This document shows positions 52,450 through 63,364 of a stretch of DNA of 64,000 nt, in pieces. Each line of letters starts with the position of its first letter. The stretch's first letter is position 1. A program made the translations under genes and the position numbers. Below the pieces are notes generated by a model. The model saw only the letters and a list, made by a program, of their open reading frames with translations. It was not told the origin of the DNA and ran no database searches. Location: contig DATGWP010000024.1 in the NCBI GenBank assembly GCA_035299425.1, positions 1 through 64,000 of the forward strand. Reading direction: 5' to 3'. The stretch comes from Bog-950 sp035299425 (GTDB lineage: Bacteria > Bacteroidota > Bacteroidia > Chitinophagales > LD1).

Positions 52450-55400
52450 ATGAGAAAATTATTCCCCATACTATTTCTTTTGGCAGTGTGCTGCCTGCCG
52501 GTTTCACTGTTTGGCCAGAATGAAGTAACGGTTACAGCGCAGGTTACGCCACCCTACTCACCTTATCTGTCTACGTATGTTGACCAACCCAACAAGGTGA
52601 TAGTAACCCTGATAAATACTACCAACCAAACGCAAAACCTGCGCCTGTGGATACGCATATCAGGCGACAACGGCATAAGTGTTACTACACAACAAAGCTG
52701 GAAACCAACTGAGGCTATTACCCTTAGCCCCACCGGTTCGCAGGGATTTATAAAAACACTGGATTTTACCAGCGAACAAACCCGCAGCTATTTTGATGAA
52801 GGCCATACCGACCTGGTAGGAATAACCAAAGCGCAGCTGATACAAAACCAGGCACTACCCGAAGGTAACTATACCATATGTGTACGCGCCTACGATTACA
52901 ATACATCGCAGCCCCGCTCGATGGATGCCTGCAGCAGTTTTCCTATTTACTATATAGACCCACCGGTAGCTATGCAGCCCAACTGCGCTACTACCTTAAC
53001 GGCCAGCACGCCGCAGTTTGTTCTATTCTCGTGGACTCCACCTGCCACAGCGCCCGGTAATATACAGTATGAGTTTACCCTGAAAGAAGTGCCTAACAAC
53101 ATGAACCCGAACGACATTATTAAGAACAATGTTTTTCCGGTAGTGTTTAATACCACGCAAACCGGTAACAATACGCTTGTATACAATGTAGCCCAACCGG
53201 CGCTTAACACCGGCAAAAAATATGTATGGCGGGTAAAGGCTGTAGACCCTAACAACAGCGTGCAGTTTAAAAACGGCGGCTACAGCGAGCCATGCTACTT
53301 CAATTACGAAGCGGCACAAACCGCCCCACGCACCGACACGGTGCCCCGACCTGAAACACCGGTGGCGGGTACTATTATTTTAAAAATACCAGCCAACAAC
53401 TCTACTACCGATGCGGTGCTTTCGTCTAACACATCATCTGTAGCCGACCATTATAAATTTGAATGGAAACCGGCACCGGTGACCACTAATACGGGTGCTC
53501 CATTAACCTACACGTTGCGCATAGCGCATGTATCTGCCGGGCAATCGCCTGCGCAGGCACTTGGTATAGACTCTCAGGTAGTAACCAAAGCCGTACTTGG
53601 TACTGCGTATAACTACACCAAGCTATCTGACTTTGTGCCCGGCGAAACCTATGCCTGGGAAGTAAAATATGTGCAAAATGGTGTGGTGAAACACTATAGC
53701 GATAAGTGGACTTTTAAAGTAAAGAAGAATTATGGCAAGTATAAGGTGAGCGGCAAAATAGAATATTGCTACACCCTGCCTGCAGTAAGTAGCTGGAGTA
53801 GTTCCTCATCAAGTATTATAAGTGGAAGCATAGGCATACCCAATACGGCAGGTGGCCAGGTGGGTACTAGTGTAAACGGTGGGGCCTTAGCTATAAACAA
53901 CAAGGGCACCCTGCCCTACAAGAATAGTATAGTAGCTTTTTATAAAGCTATATTGGTAAAAGAAGGGAATAACCCGGTAGTGGCCATGGATGGCACCGAT
54001 TTAATAAAAGCCAGCCAGGCAAGCGGCGGAAGCCCGTATTTTCAGGATGCCGGCGAACTGGTAGGCATAGCTTTTACCGATGAAAACGGCCGCTTTGATT
54101 TTAGCACCGATGAAGTGCTGGGCAAAGTATATGAGGCCACCGCACAGGGTAAAACATATAATTACCATAAAGCTTTAAAAGTTACACTGGGCCCCCAGAG
54201 CAACCTGTATATAAACAACCCCGATGAATATGTAATACTGGAGGGTGGCACATCGGTAGAAAAGAATTTTTATGCGCGGGTAAAATCTTTTAAGCTAAAG
54301 GTTAAGTTTAAAGAGCTGCCTAAGAAAGATTATTACAACAAAACACAACCGGTAGACCCTTTATCGAAAAACATAACGCTGTATGTGCTGCGCGAAAAAC
54401 GTTACCCCACTTATAACTTTCCGGTAAATGAAGGAACCAGTGATTTTGCAAATAACGAGGAACTGAACCTGTGTTTCTGGCCGGGGTGGTGTACCAAGTA
54501 TGCCGTAGTAGCCAAAAAGAAAACCAAAACAAACATAACTACCACCTTTGAAGACCTGGTAGTAAATGACCCTAATAACCCGGCTAATGATAAACTGTAT
54601 TTGTATGCTACAATAGATGGCAGAAGCGAAATGGTAATGTTGCCGCAGGAGTTTCGCAGCACCGATGGAACATCTAATACCTGCACACTCAACTTTAATG
54701 ATTTTACTTTTCAGGCCAGCAGCGATTACGAAAAACAATACAACAGCGGTTGCCTTACCCGCAGCACTACTATAATTCCTAAAATGCTAATCAGCTCGCA
54801 GCTATCGGGCCGGTTAGTATCGCACTGGGCCATGCAGAAAAACCCAAACGATAAACAGAACGATAAAGCGGATAAGCCAATTGCCAATACCAAGGTAAAA
54901 CTGATGGCCTATGTAACCAAAAAGCAGGCTGATGGTACCGAAAAAATGGTATCCTCATTTAAGCCCGAACTGATGGATGTAACCACTACCGATGAGAACG
55001 GCAACTTTAAATTTGATGTAAATATTTTCTCTGATTCATCTAACAAAAGTACACTGCTGGGTTCGTTCGGTTTTTGGGGTGGCGAGTACTACCGCGTGCT
55101 GCGTGTAGTGGTAGATAACCCCTACTACTTTAGCCCCGATAACAGTTTTGTAATAGATGGCGGCTACGAATACGAAGTAGGCACACTTAGCTGCAATGTG
55201 CGCGAGGCCCGCTTATCGGGCGTGCTGCGCGATGATGCCGCTACGCCAAAACCTATTGCCAACCAGCGTGTATACCTATGCCGCTGGGATGGATGGATAG
55301 ATGACTATGTACCTGGCGACGAAGGACAAGCCAGCACAGTTACCGTACCCAAAATTTATGACAAAGACAATTACGAGTATCGCGTAATAGCTGAAACTAC

Positions 55401-58400
55401 CACCGACGCCAATGGCAAGTTTAGCTTTAACCGCCTGGTAGGTGCAGGCAACTCGCTTACTACCGGTTATACCGACTGGCCTTACTTTGTGCATGTGCAG
55501 CCCGATGAGCTATCTACCAATAATTACATAACAGAGTATCCGAAGGATTACACGTTCAACGTAGGTATGGATGCTACCGGGTTTAAGCAGTTTAACTCCG
55601 AACAGTTTCCGGTGGCGCTAACCATGGCCGGCGATGTAACTGCTACAGCACTTAAGCCTACTATACGCGGGGTAGTGCATCCAAAATCAAACATGGGCTT
55701 TACTACGCTGGAAGGTGCCAAGGTTTACCTGCTACGATATACCGATGCAGAAGTGGACTGGACAAATACTATAATACCCGGACTAATGGATTGCTGCTTT
55801 GATGGCAACCAAAGCGATGCCTATGCTTACCTGGGGTTGGGTTATATACAAAGCAGCGCCAAATATAAATTGCACGCCACCCAAATTACGGGGCCCGATG
55901 GCAGGTTTGTGTTTAATGACCTACCTACAAAAAGTATCTGGGGCTCTAACTTCCACTACGTGGTATGGGTAGAGAAAAATGGTTTCTTAACTGAGGTGGT
56001 AAAAGTAGCGGGAGGTGCACCTTTACTAAAAGGCCAGCAGTTTCCGGTTTATATAGATCTGCGTTTACCGGTAGAAGTAAAGGTGAAAGTAAAAAGCTAC
56101 GACAGCGACTTTGGCGTGCCATCTAAAATTATAGTGGGCAATGCCTATAGCTGGAGCCAGACACACGGTATAAATTGCCAGCTTAAAAACTACATGTACA
56201 TATGCGATGAAGAAGCAACGATACTATGCCCTACAGGTAAAGTAAAGTTGTATGTATACCCCGAAAACCAGGATGCCTACCTGCCCGATTCATTTGAAGT
56301 AACTATAAAGCAAAGCAGCAACAACCTGGCACCGCTGGAGGTGCGCGAACGCATGCACGACATAGGTTTTATGATGTATGATAAAAACACGAATGCATTA
56401 TTATCAAAACAGGGTGCCATACTAACTGAGGCTAACGTGAACGCTTTTAAAGGTGTATGCGTAACACAGGACCCGCAAAAACCAATTTTAAAAACAAACC
56501 ATGCCCCCAACTGCCAGTTTAAAAGCAACGCTACCGATTTTAAATTTATTGCCTTTGGTTTTGATGCCACCGGTGTGCCTTATGTGCCTAAGCTGGTGAA
56601 TGTGCACAGCAACCCGCAATACTACGAGGGCTGGTGCGATGTGAGTGTGCAGCTTGAGCGCGGGGGCACCTTTACCGGCACTGTTAAACTTGGTACTACA
56701 CCAGTGGCCGGGGCCCGGGTGTATGTAGACCCTCAGTTTACCGGTGGTGTACCTATTGAAACCACTACCGATGCCAGTGGCAGCTACATGCTAAGCGGTG
56801 TGCCATTGAAAAAAGATGTGGTGATATATGCTGTAAAGCAAAATTACATAGGCGATAAAATTATCCTTTCATACACCAGCAGTTCGGGACAAAAGTATAA
56901 GCTATCGCCTGTAATGAACACCTACACCAAAAACTTTACTATTAAAGAGTGTAACCTGGATATTGCCACCATACTTGGTTTTAAAGTAGAGGCCACCGAT
57001 ATGGTGCTGCCACTAAATGGCAACATTAAACTTTCGGGGCGCTTTGTTAACCTGCCCGGCAACGAAGTGGTAAGTGGCACCGATAATTCTAACCTGACTT
57101 TTTCGAATATAGAGTTAAAGGCAGGCAGTACTAATGGGGCCAGTGGCAAACCAAAGGCGGTACCGGTTAGCTTACCTATATATACTAACAACATTGGCTT
57201 TCCGGTAAAGGTATACAGCACCCTTAGCGGTAATGTAATTGCATCGGGCTGGAGCGGTGTAGAAATAGCTGAGAAAACAGACATTATACCATCGGGCAAC
57301 ATGACCCAGGCACCTACTACCGTAACCATGGGGGTAATTAAAGGCAGCCTGCTGGTAAATGCTACCTCTTTTGCCGATGGAATAAAATTCAACAAATCAT
57401 ACATTGGTGCAAGGCCTAAGGGTGCAACCACATCGGTGTTTGATGCACTTAACTCCAATGGAGCTAAACCAGTGGGCACTATGGGCGGCTTTACGGTAGA
57501 AGATGTAAGCGGCAGTAACCTCAGGTTTAATTTATTTAACCGCTACCCTAATGCTGAAGCCGACAAAGCAACATCTACCCTGACCAGCGGCGATGTGCTT
57601 ACACTGGATACCAAGCTGCATACCAACCTTAACAATGTAACGCCGAAAGATGTAGCCTTAGCGGTGGGCAAAGTTGTGTTTAAACCCAAAAGCTATACTG
57701 TGGATATTAACAGCACAAAGGCTATCAGCATACCGCTTGGTAACTGGAGTGTAAGCAGCAGCGACTGGATACTATCTAAAGCAGGTGGGCTTGTAATGAA
57801 AACCGGTAAGCTGAATACAGCGGTATCGGTACCGTTTAAAAACATGAGCCTGACTTATACCGACCTGATGTACGGCGAGTTTGAATTTAACGGCATGACA
57901 CTGGGTGGCATAGTGCCACTTACTATCAAGTCAGATGCTACCCGTACCTTTGGTTTTGATAAAGGTACCATGGGAGGTACCTGGACATTTATAATATTAC
58001 CGGGACAAAACAGCAGTTACTGTTCATCGTTTGGCAACCTGCCCGGCATGACCGGTAGTAACCAGTTCTATATACAAAGCATACGGTCGTTTAGCAAAAC
58101 AGAACAGGCCAAGGTAGAACTAAAGAACGGAGCACCACCAATAGGAATATACGGCGTATCTACCTTTGCACCGGGAAGTATGGATGTGGGCGCTGATAAC
58201 ATTGCTATGATTGGCTCTATTGATTTTGGCATACCGGCACTGGCTTACAACAGTAATATGAAACTGATGTGGAAGAAAACATCATCGGGCACACAGCTGC
58301 AAATGCCGGAGGCCCCAACCTTTAGTTTAAAATCGAAAGGCATACAGTTTAACCATGCCTCAAGCGATGCATATACATTCAGCAATAACCTGTTTGTATT

Positions 58401-59544
58401 AAAGGGGGTGATGAAGGATGAAAAAACATCGCCAAACAATTACGCCTTTAATGTAGAGCTGCGCAAAACACCGGGCTCTATCAAAATACAAACCTTTGAT
58501 GCCAACAACAAATTCCTGTACACCAGCGGTGGCAACCGTGGGTTAGAGAAAGTAAACGGCTCTATGAGTGTATCGGGTACCAACTGGAGCAACTTTGAAT
58601 TTACCGGTGATATGTTTGGCATGGATGGAGGAATTAAAGAGAGTAACAAGAAAGTATCGATGACCATTAAGGGGGATATAGTAGCCAGCCCGGGGAATAA
58701 GATGGGTGTGACCGGTGTAGAAACCCCAATGGGCAATATGAATTTTGTTTACGATTTTCAGCAACAGGCCTTTGTTGGTTCATCGCACATAGGCTCGGAC
58801 ATAGGCGACCAACATGCCGAGATTGATATGGAACTAATGATAGGCAGCGGCAAGTACTACGTAGCCGGTTCGGGCGAAATGACCTTTCCGCCTGATTTCT
58901 GGATAAAGAAAGCGAGTGCAGCCTTCTTTGCCGGCAAGGTAAGCACCTTCCCTACCACCGTATCTTCTATGTTCGCTAACTTTACGTACGATCATTCTAC
59001 ACCGGCTTTCTTAACCGGCGCATATACCGGTGTGGCAGGTGCCTTTGGGGTTAAGATGCCGATACCAAAAGTGCCGCAGTTCTCCCTCAACTTCAAACCA
59101 TTTATTAGTATGGGTATAGAGCATGAGATAAGCATCAATGCCATTACCTCGCTCAACTTTTCCGAAACACCTACACTGGCTTTAAATGCCAGCGCCTGCG
59201 CTTACTTAAAAGCGTATGCCGGCGCATCGGTAGGGGTGGGTTGTTTCCACCTGGAGGCTGCAGCCAAAGCAGGAGTACAGATAAGCGGTGAGTTTAATAA
59301 GAACGCAGCCAGCATAGCCGGTTCGGCCGAGTTGAAACTAAGCGGTAGCGGCGAGTTGGGTGTAGGCTGCTGCGATAGTGATTGCGACCATCCATTCTAC
59401 TGCCCTTGTATTACCGGTGGTATAGGTGTATGCTTTAGCGGCGAAATACACGGCAACTACAGCACCGGTGGTGGACTTGACATAGGCAGTGATGGAGTAG
59501 GATGCAGCAGCGGCAGCTGTGGCAACCAAATGAAATGCAACTAA
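52450..59544 (+). CDS. Giant surface protein, TANFOR-like N-terminus and carboxypeptidase-regulatory repeats
   Basis: 2,364 aa. Signal peptide 1-22 (ends VSLFGQ). Residues ~23-170 (VTAQVTPPYSPYLSTYVDQPNKVIVTL) resemble the TANFOR-type N-terminal domain of large Bacteroidota proteins; this match is from memory. Fn3-like domains follow to ~425, then many carboxypeptidase-regulatory/SpaA-like beta-sandwiches (TTDENGNFKFDV, TTDANGKFSFNRL, TTDASGSYMLSGVPL) to ~1510, then a long beta-repeat region. The last ~65 residues hold nine cysteines (GVGCCDSDCDHPFYCPC ...), and no T9SS sorting domain is visible. First of three genes (28 nt to the next) with an Fn3 protein and an outer-membrane barrel, so a joint surface complex is likely. 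Confidence 0.87.
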   Translation: MRKLFPILFLLAVCCLPVSLFGQNEVTVTAQVTPPYSPYLSTYVDQPNKVIVTLINTTNQTQNLRLWIRISGDNGISVTTQQSWKPTEAITLSPTGSQGFIKTLDFTSEQTRSYFDEGHTDLVGITKAQLIQNQALPEGNYTICVRAYDYNTSQPRSMDACSSFPIYYIDPPVAMQPNCATTLTASTPQFVLFSWTPPATAPGNIQYEFTLKEVPNNMNPNDIIKNNVFPVVFNTTQTGNNTLVYNVAQPALNTGKKYVWRVKAVDPNNSVQFKNGGYSEPCYFNYEAAQTAPRTDTVPRPETPVAGTIILKIPANNSTTDAVLSSNTSSVADHYKFEWKPAPVTTNTGAPLTYTLRIAHVSAGQSPAQALGIDSQVVTKAVLGTAYNYTKLSDFVPGETYAWEVKYVQNGVVKHYSDKWTFKVKKNYGKYKVSGKIEYCYTLPAVSSWSSSSSSIISGSIGIPNTAGGQVGTSVNGGALAINNKGTLPYKNSIVAFYKAILVKEGNNPVVAMDGTDLIKASQASGGSPYFQDAGELVGIAFTDENGRFDFSTDEVLGKVYEATAQGKTYNYHKALKVTLGPQSNLYINNPDEYVILEGGTSVEKNFYARVKSFKLKVKFKELPKKDYYNKTQPVDPLSKNITLYVLREKRYPTYNFPVNEGTSDFANNEELNLCFWPGWCTKYAVVAKKKTKTNITTTFEDLVVNDPNNPANDKLYLYATIDGRSEMVMLPQEFRSTDGTSNTCTLNFNDFTFQASSDYEKQYNSGCLTRSTTIIPKMLISSQLSGRLVSHWAMQKNPNDKQNDKADKPIANTKVKLMAYVTKKQADGTEKMVSSFKPELMDVTTTDENGNFKFDVNIFSDSSNKSTLLGSFGFWGGEYYRVLRVVVDNPYYFSPDNSFVIDGGYEYEVGTLSCNVREARLSGVLRDDAATPKPIANQRVYLCRWDGWIDDYVPGDEGQASTVTVPKIYDKDNYEYRVIAETTTDANGKFSFNRLVGAGNSLTTGYTDWPYFVHVQPDELSTNNYITEYPKDYTFNVGMDATGFKQFNSEQFPVALTMAGDVTATALKPTIRGVVHPKSNMGFTTLEGAKVYLLRYTDAEVDWTNTIIPGLMDCCFDGNQSDAYAYLGLGYIQSSAKYKLHATQITGPDGRFVFNDLPTKSIWGSNFHYVVWVEKNGFLTEVVKVAGGAPLLKGQQFPVYIDLRLPVEVKVKVKSYDSDFGVPSKIIVGNAYSWSQTHGINCQLKNYMYICDEEATILCPTGKVKLYVYPENQDAYLPDSFEVTIKQSSNNLAPLEVRERMHDIGFMMYDKNTNALLSKQGAILTEANVNAFKGVCVTQDPQKPILKTNHAPNCQFKSNATDFKFIAFGFDATGVPYVPKLVNVHSNPQYYEGWCDVSVQLERGGTFTGTVKLGTTPVAGARVYVDPQFTGGVPIETTTDASGSYMLSGVPLKKDVVIYAVKQNYIGDKIILSYTSSSGQKYKLSPVMNTYTKNFTIKECNLDIATILGFKVEATDMVLPLNGNIKLSGRFVNLPGNEVVSGTDNSNLTFSNIELKAGSTNGASGKPKAVPVSLPIYTNNIGFPVKVYSTLSGNVIASGWSGVEIAEKTDIIPSGNMTQAPTTVTMGVIKGSLLVNATSFADGIKFNKSYIGARPKGATTSVFDALNSNGAKPVGTMGGFTVEDVSGSNLRFNLFNRYPNAEADKATSTLTSGDVLTLDTKLHTNLNNVTPKDVALAVGKVVFKPKSYTVDINSTKAISIPLGNWSVSSSDWILSKAGGLVMKTGKLNTAVSVPFKNMSLTYTDLMYGEFEFNGMTLGGIVPLTIKSDATRTFGFDKGTMGGTWTFIILPGQNSSYCSSFGNLPGMTGSNQFYIQSIRSFSKTEQAKVELKNGAPPIGIYGVSTFAPGSMDVGADNIAMIGSIDFGIPALAYNSNMKLMWKKTSSGTQLQMPEAPTFSLKSKGIQFNHASSDAYTFSNNLFVLKGVMKDEKTSPNNYAFNVELRKTPGSIKIQTFDANNKFLYTSGGNRGLEKVNGSMSVSGTNWSNFEFTGDMFGMDGGIKESNKKVSMTIKGDIVASPGNKMGVTGVETPMGNMNFVYDFQQQAFVGSSHIGSDIGDQHAEIDMELMIGSGKYYVAGSGEMTFPPDFWIKKASAAFFAGKVSTFPTTVSSMFANFTYDHSTPAFLTGAYTGVAGAFGVKMPIPKVPQFSLNFKPFISMGIEHEISINAITSLNFSETPTLALNASACAYLKAYAGASVGVGCFHLEAAAKAGVQISGEFNKNAASIAGSAELKLSGSGELGVGCCDSDCDHPFYCPCITGGIGVCFSGEIHGNYSTGGGLDIGSDGVGCSSGSCGNQMKCN

Positions 59545-59572
59545 TTATTAGGGAAAGGAAAAAACAAAGAAG

Positions 59573-61582
59573 ATGAAAAGAGTAGCAATAATATTACTTG
59601 CCGTGTTTGCCACTTTGTTTAGCAACGCACAGAACAAAGCAGCCTTCGGTGGTATCAACGGCATCTACGTATTCAATCCGTTTGACCCGGCATCGCCCAA
59701 AAAGCCCAATGCCAAAGGCGCAGTGAAGTATAAACTGGATCGCCGCGAGACCGGTGGTACATGGCAAAGCGTGGGCACCTACAACTGCCCGGTAAGCGAA
59801 AGCGAGCTAACCAATAACTACCATAAAAACTACCGGTTTGTATTAGGCAAAGAGTTTACCAACCCCAATAACATACTACGGTTATGGCAGGAGTATAACA
59901 AAACCCCACGATGGGATTCGCTGGCCTTCTTTTTTTACGACCGGGCAGCAGCCCTTGCTATGTGCTACCAGTTTATAGATACCGTAGCACGCACCGGCGT
60001 AAGCTACGAGTACCAGATAAGCGAACTGGATAAGAGTGACAAAGTGCTAACCTCGCTAACCACCAATGCCGTATCGTATCCTAACAACAACGTATTTACT
60101 TCGGCGCCTAAATCATCGAGTGTTGAAGGAAGCCAGACACAGGCCTACATAGTATGGAACCAGGAGAATACATCGCGCCCGGTGTTTTACAGAATCTACC
60201 GTAAAAACGGAGTGCAGGGTGAATTTGAGTTTTTGCAAAATGCCAGCAATATATCGCGCGGTACTAACAGCGATAAATTTACACTTGAATACCGCGACCG
60301 CAGCGTGGGCGCTAACCAGATGTATTTTTACTATGCTGTGCCCTGCGATGGTTTTGGCAACACCGGTAAAGCATCGGATACCGTGCTGGTAAAAACATAT
60401 GAGACAAAAGACATTTTAACGCCGCAATATTTCATTGCCGAAAAATTACCGGGCAAAAGGGGCGTACTGCTTAAATGGCGGCTGAACACCTCGCAAAGCG
60501 TAGCCGGTATAGAGGTTTTCCGCAGCGAGAACTATGATGGTACTTTTAGCAAAATAGGTGTAGCCTCCGAAAGCGATACCAGCTACAGCGACTTAACGGC
60601 AGCACCGGCCAAAATATATTACTACTACCTGCAAATGATTGACCGGTTTCAGCATACCAGTGTGCGCACGCCGCGTACCTCGGCATTATTTGAAGATACA
60701 CGCGCACCGCGCGCACCGCGCTATTTAACAGCCGGCATGCAGGGCGATAAAGTAAAAATACAATGGACCACGGCCGATAAAGAGATTGCGGGTTACTATG
60801 TATACCGCTCGCTGGGCCACGATTCTGCATACACACTTATCTCTGATTTTATACCAGCCAAAGATTCGGTTACTACATATGTAGATGAGAGCAACGACCT
60901 GAAATCGGAGTATGGATACTCGTATGCAGTAACACAAGAGAACACCAGCCACGTAGCCAGTAAACAAAGCTACCCTGCATACCTGCCCAGCCAGATGAAG
61001 GCCAGCGAAGCCCCATTGGCCCTGCACCTGCAGGTGGGTGCCGGCAAACAAGGTGCTATGCTGTTTTGGGATAACATGCAAAACATGAATGGTGTGATAG
61101 GTTATATAGTGTATAAAAGAAAAAAAGGCGATGGAGAAATGAAACCGGTATCGGAAGGTATGCTTTCGGCCAGCCGTAATTTTTATGCCGATACGTTGCT
61201 TGAGTTAGGCAATGTATATGAGTATGCCGTGCAAACTATGATGGTGAGCGGCAACAACTCGGCCATGAGCGATGTGGTAAGCTATACCTACGGCGACCTT
61301 TCAGTAGTAATACCGGTGGGCCTTACTGCTGCCTACGGCGAAACCGGTGTAGAACTGAACTGGACAGAGGTAGACAAAAAGCGCGTGAAAGAAGTGCAGG
61401 TTTACCGCGCCGAACGCGGCGGATCAAGCGCGATGAAATTAGGAATCGTAGCTAATGATAAATCGCAATACATGGATATGACCACTACAGCAGGTAAGGC
61501 ATACTACTATTACCTGGTAGCCATAGGTACCGATGGTACCGAGAGCGATAAAAGCGATGCCGTATTTGTAAACGCGGAATAA
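59573..61582 (+). CDS. Secreted fibronectin type III repeat protein
   Basis: 669 aa. Signal peptide 1-19 (ends LFSNAQ). A ~120-residue unique N-terminal part is followed by about five Fn3 domains, recognisable by repeated AYIVWNQENTSRPVFYRIYRK, KRGVLLKWRLNTSQSVAGIEVFR, DKVKIQWTTADKEIAGYYVYR and GVELNWTEVDKKRVKEVQVYR, each ending with a Y-Y-Y-L or similar strand. No T9SS sorting domain and no lipobox. Twenty-eight nt after the 2,364-aa gene and 45 nt before the barrel gene, so all three are probably one operon. Inferred periplasmic or surface partner; no enzyme activity expected. Confidence 0.85.
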   Translation: MKRVAIILLAVFATLFSNAQNKAAFGGINGIYVFNPFDPASPKKPNAKGAVKYKLDRRETGGTWQSVGTYNCPVSESELTNNYHKNYRFVLGKEFTNPNNILRLWQEYNKTPRWDSLAFFFYDRAAALAMCYQFIDTVARTGVSYEYQISELDKSDKVLTSLTTNAVSYPNNNVFTSAPKSSSVEGSQTQAYIVWNQENTSRPVFYRIYRKNGVQGEFEFLQNASNISRGTNSDKFTLEYRDRSVGANQMYFYYAVPCDGFGNTGKASDTVLVKTYETKDILTPQYFIAEKLPGKRGVLLKWRLNTSQSVAGIEVFRSENYDGTFSKIGVASESDTSYSDLTAAPAKIYYYYLQMIDRFQHTSVRTPRTSALFEDTRAPRAPRYLTAGMQGDKVKIQWTTADKEIAGYYVYRSLGHDSAYTLISDFIPAKDSVTTYVDESNDLKSEYGYSYAVTQENTSHVASKQSYPAYLPSQMKASEAPLALHLQVGAGKQGAMLFWDNMQNMNGVIGYIVYKRKKGDGEMKPVSEGMLSASRNFYADTLLELGNVYEYAVQTMMVSGNNSAMSDVVSYTYGDLSVVIPVGLTAAYGETGVELNWTEVDKKRVKEVQVYRAERGGSSAMKLGIVANDKSQYMDMTTTAGKAYYYYLVAIGTDGTESDKSDAVFVNAE

Positions 61583-61627
61583 AAACCAGCCGGTAAAATT
61601 GCTAAGTGAGCGCATTAAAACGAGTGA

Positions 61628-63358
61628 ATGATTAAAGGCAACGCAAAACTTTTATTGGTTATCCTGTTTACCTGCCTGCAGTGCTATGCACTTAGCGCGC
61701 AGGACCTGGGCAACATAAAGCAACAGAACCCTTTTGAGATTTCGGGCACGGCAAGCACCAGTGTGGGTTATTACAAAGCCAACTCCTTCAACAGCACGCG
61801 CAAGCCGTATGCCTACTCTATTATGCTGGCACCTACTATCTCCGTTTATGGTGTGCAGATACCGCTGAACTTTACATTTACCGAAGGTTCGAGAAGTGTA
61901 AGCAACCCCTTTGCGCAGTTTGGCATTAACCCATATTACAAATGGGTGAAGGGATACTTTGGCTGGACCAATATGAGCTGGAGCCCCACCACGCTAAACG
62001 GTAAAACATTTTTGGGCGCAGGTATAGAATTAAACCCATCGCTGTTTCGCTTTGGGGCGTTTTATGGCATAATGAACCCAGCCATAAAAGAAAACCTCCT
62101 GGGACCTAATGCGCAGCAACCTCAGTACAAACGCCGCGGCTGGGGCCTGAAACTGGGTGTGGGTAATGCCGATAATCATTTCGATTTTATATGGCTGCAC
62201 AGCAAAGATGTAGTAGGCTCAATACCGGTGCCAAAGGATACTCTTAACCAGATAAACTATACCCCGCAGGAGAACGCCATATTTGGTATAAAGAGCCACC
62301 AGGCTATGTTTAAGAAGAAACTAACCTGGGATGTAGATGGCTCGGTAAGCGCAATTACCCGCAACTTGAACTCGGAGCTGCTGGACATAGGCACCGGTTT
62401 CGGTACTAAGTTTTTGAAGATAGCTATTCCTCCGCGCCTATCTACCAGCTATGCCTGGACGGTGCACAGCAACTTAACCTATAAAGCAGAAACGTACTCG
62501 CTGGGGTTTGATTATAACCGCATACAGCCCGAGTATGTAAGCCATGGGCTGGATTATATTTTGAACGACCAGCAAAAATTCAGCGGGGTGCAGACCTTTA
62601 TGGCCAGCAAGAAGAAAATAAACGTAAGCTTTACCGAATTTTACCAGCACGATAACCTGAACAAACGCAAAGCGGTGAAAACACACCGTACCGGCCTGGG
62701 CATGAACATGGGGCTGAATGTAAACAAACATTTTGGTGCGGCTATCTCCTACAGCAACTATTTCACGTTTCAAACTAAAGGGTTGAAAGAACTTAAAGAC
62801 TCTACCAAACTTTACCAACTACAACAAACGGCTGTGTTTGCCCCTTATTACTTAATAGCCAATGCCAAGATGGTACATAACATTATGCTATCGCTGGCAT
62901 ACTCAAGGCTGGATGATTTTAATAAAGTGACCTCGCAGTTTTCGAAAAACAGCACTATTAATGCAAATGTGGGTTACACACTCTCTGTAAACAAAATAGG
63001 TTTTACAACATCACCCTCTTTCAATGTGCTTTACTCGCAATCGCCGGCATTTACTTTGCTGAGTGTGGGGCCTACTATTGGATTTAGCAAAACAGTGCTG
63101 AAGGGCAAGATGGCACTAAGCACCAGCATTACTTTTATAGCATCGCGCCAAAACGCAGTATGGACTACCAAGACCATTACCAATACATTAGGGCTAAGCT
63201 ACAGGGTTACCAAAAACCACGCCCTTAAGTTCAGCAACAACATACTCTACAATATGTTTGTGGCCAGCAGCACGTATGAGTTTAAAGGCGATATAACCTA
63301 TACTTATACGTTTGGCTATATAGTTAAAAGCAAAACCGAGCAGCAGAAAAACTTCTAA
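61628..63358 (+). CDS. Outer-membrane beta-barrel protein
   Basis: 576 aa. Signal peptide 1-24 (ends CYALSAQ). The remainder is alternating amphipathic strands with aromatic girdles throughout (YYKANSFNSTRKPYAYSIML, YKWVKGYFGWTNMSWSPTTL, GFDYNRIQPEY, KHFGAAISYSNYFTFQ), ending in a strand with terminal Phe region (YTYTFGYIVKSK...NF). No TonB box or plug, so not a TonB-dependent receptor. The family is unknown to me. Its position at the end of the three-gene set suggests it is the membrane anchor or export partner of the two secreted proteins before it. It ends 6 nt before a convergent gene. Confidence 0.85.
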   Translation: MIKGNAKLLLVILFTCLQCYALSAQDLGNIKQQNPFEISGTASTSVGYYKANSFNSTRKPYAYSIMLAPTISVYGVQIPLNFTFTEGSRSVSNPFAQFGINPYYKWVKGYFGWTNMSWSPTTLNGKTFLGAGIELNPSLFRFGAFYGIMNPAIKENLLGPNAQQPQYKRRGWGLKLGVGNADNHFDFIWLHSKDVVGSIPVPKDTLNQINYTPQENAIFGIKSHQAMFKKKLTWDVDGSVSAITRNLNSELLDIGTGFGTKFLKIAIPPRLSTSYAWTVHSNLTYKAETYSLGFDYNRIQPEYVSHGLDYILNDQQKFSGVQTFMASKKKINVSFTEFYQHDNLNKRKAVKTHRTGLGMNMGLNVNKHFGAAISYSNYFTFQTKGLKELKDSTKLYQLQQTAVFAPYYLIANAKMVHNIMLSLAYSRLDDFNKVTSQFSKNSTINANVGYTLSVNKIGFTTSPSFNVLYSQSPAFTLLSVGPTIGFSKTVLKGKMALSTSITFIASRQNAVWTTKTITNTLGLSYRVTKNHALKFSNNILYNMFVASSTYEFKGDITYTYTFGYIVKSKTEQQKNF

Positions 63359-63364
63359 AAGAAA

